DNA of 64,000 nt from Pyropia yezoensis (Eukaryota > Rhodophyta > Bangiophyceae > Bangiales > Bangiaceae), in NCBI GenBank assembly GCA_009829735.1, contig CM020620.1, positions 17,070,354 to 17,134,353 on the forward strand, in the 5' to 3' direction. Shown here piece after piece: positions 63,131-64,000 of this stretch. The notes under the pieces were generated by a model. That model ran no database searches, had not been told where the DNA came from, and worked only from the letters and a program-made list of their open reading frames with translations. The position numbers and the translations under genes are program-made. Each line of letters begins with the position of its first letter. The first letter of the stretch is position 1.

Positions 63131-63952
63131 ATGTCCAGCTCCGAGGTCCTGGTTGGGCCCGTAGCTCCGGTGGCGAGTGTCGCGGAGGAGAACTCGGGCG
63201 GCCGTGCCCCTCTCCTGCCTCCAGTTTCTCGGGTGTCGGCGCGGACGCCGGTCGTCACGGCGGAGGAGACGGATCAAGTGCCCCCGGCTCCAGCGTCGCG
63301 CCCGGTCGAGACCCCCCCGGCAGATCTTCCGGAGATGCTTCTTGTTCATGATCTCCTGGCGGCCCGGCGCTACTCCACGGTGGTCGGTAACGCCATCGCG
63401 GTCCAGTGCCAGCAAGACTACCTGGCTATTTGGCGGAAGGAACTCAAACGCGGGGTCTTGACGGAGATGGACAAGACGCGTCTCTACACGGCGGACCAGA
63501 TGCACCTGGCTCAAGACCGCTCCAAGAACTGTCCCGGTTCATCTTGGGTTGCCCGTCTGGAGGATCTCCCCTCTGCGCTGGTGCTGGATCTTCCCCTGAC
63601 CGAGCGCCGAGTGTCTGCGTCCGTTCTCCGGTGGCCGGAGGAGAAGTGTTACGTCCGCGGGGCGCAAGAGGTCTGGGTCGAGGCGCTTAAGGGGCCGGGG
63701 AACTTGACTTGCGATCCCCGTCCGAATATGGTCGCTCTGGAGCCGCCTTTCTTGACCCAGAAGTACTCCATGTTGTCGCCCGCGCAGGAACAAGGCGAGC
63801 GGCGTGGGCGCCAGCGGGACTACATCGTGAGCTGCAACCACCAAGATTTCTGGAAGCTGGACAGGGCGGCGCCCAGCCGTCGCACGGGGGTGGGCCGAGG
63901 GACACCGGCCCACCACCGCGTCCATCGTCGAGCAGCTGGCCGCTGCCCGTAG
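63131..63952 (+). CDS. Antisense ORF of the L3 element, copy c (3' part altered)
   Basis: ATG at 63131 (MSSSEVLVGPVAPV), opposite in sense to its own LTR. It matches the ORF at 17511-18552 through about 63867 (RDYIVSCNHQDFWKLD), then reads unrelated Arg/His-rich residues to the stop at 63950-63952. Conservation between two copies whose LTRs have diverged, with mostly frame-preserving differences in the shared part, suggests a real product. No known domain. Confidence 0.6.
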   Translation: MSSSEVLVGPVAPVASVAEENSGGRAPLLPPVSRVSARTPVVTAEETDQVPPAPASRPVETPPADLPEMLLVHDLLAARRYSTVVGNAIAVQCQQDYLAIWRKELKRGVLTEMDKTRLYTADQMHLAQDRSKNCPGSSWVARLEDLPSALVLDLPLTERRVSASVLRWPEEKCYVRGAQEVWVEALKGPGNLTCDPRPNMVALEPPFLTQKYSMLSPAQEQGERRGRQRDYIVSCNHQDFWKLDRAAPSRRTGVGRGTPAHHRVHRRAAGRCP

Positions 63953-64000
63953 CGGGGACGCCGTGCGGTGAGGGGACGGGCAACGCGCACCTGGCATCCC

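Larger units (their letters stand above)
62372..64000 (-). mobile_element. L3-family LTR retrotransposon, 3' end (continues beyond the window)
   Basis: 3' LTR, polypurine tract and antisense ORF in the same arrangement as at 17511-19243. From about 63866 the sequence departs from the other copy, so there is a further rearrangement near the window end. Confidence 0.7.

Noticed and set aside
1..64000. CRISPR arrays, bacterial operons, ribosome binding sites, rRNA or tRNA genes
   Set aside because: No regularly spaced short repeats with unique spacers, no cloverleaf or rRNA cores were recognised, and the genes are eukaryotic. The 24-bp palindrome array has near-identical spacers and is not CRISPR.

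Overview
This is nuclear DNA of a GC-rich, intron-poor photosynthetic eukaryote, most likely a bangiophycean red alga of the Porphyra/Pyropia type (inference). The support is four long uninterrupted nuclear genes, two of them with plastid-type N-terminal extensions (transketolase and an ABC1/UbiB-like kinase), an Sm-D3 spliceosomal protein, and heavy loading with Ty3/Gypsy chromoviruses. No sequence comparison could be run; all calls rest on motifs and on repeats read by eye.

Layout. 1-4033: gene-poor, with a diverged inverted repeat, a 153-bp tandem duplication and a 630-bp element with terminal inverted repeats. 4034-10453: chromovirus 1 (plus strand), with 5' LTR, primer-binding site, gag, a -1 frameshift site and a pol carrying one nonsense codon; no 3' LTR was found. 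10921-11946: an intact IS630/Tc1-mariner-like transposase. 13.6-17.1 kb: unidentified ORFs, several broken. 17115-43099: a nested retrotransposon stack. 47.6-59.4 kb: the only host-gene island: Sm-D3 (+), transketolase (-), a very large RecQ helicase (+) and a plastid-type ABC1 kinase (-). 59.4-64 kb: a GC-rich minisatellite, a decayed PIF/Harbinger transposase and the 3' end of a further LTR element that runs out of the window.

The stack can be resolved from target-site duplications. An unidentified plus-strand ORF was split by element H (minus strand; LTRs 17120-17510 and 41802-42269; TSD CTGCG). The gag of H was in turn split by chromovirus 2 (minus strand; outer LTRs 20918-21280 and 41261-41623, 363 bp each; TSD CACTG). 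A solo LTR of a third family, L3 (42524-43094; TSD GCGAG), sits in the same original ORF. The window shows two near-identical chromovirus 2 interiors on either side of a 500-N gap, but one TSD pair spans both, so the doubling is probably an assembly artefact.

Most interesting biology. Chromovirus 2 has an 815-residue antisense ORF between pol and the 3' LTR, facing pol. L3, with an unrelated LTR, also has an antisense ORF directly inside its 3' LTR. In chromovirus 2 the two convergent ORFs are separated by five palindromes spaced exactly 24 bp apart. Chromoviruses 1 and 2 share an identical gag-pol switch layout: a retroviral-type slippery heptamer ending in AAC, then GAG, then the gag stop.
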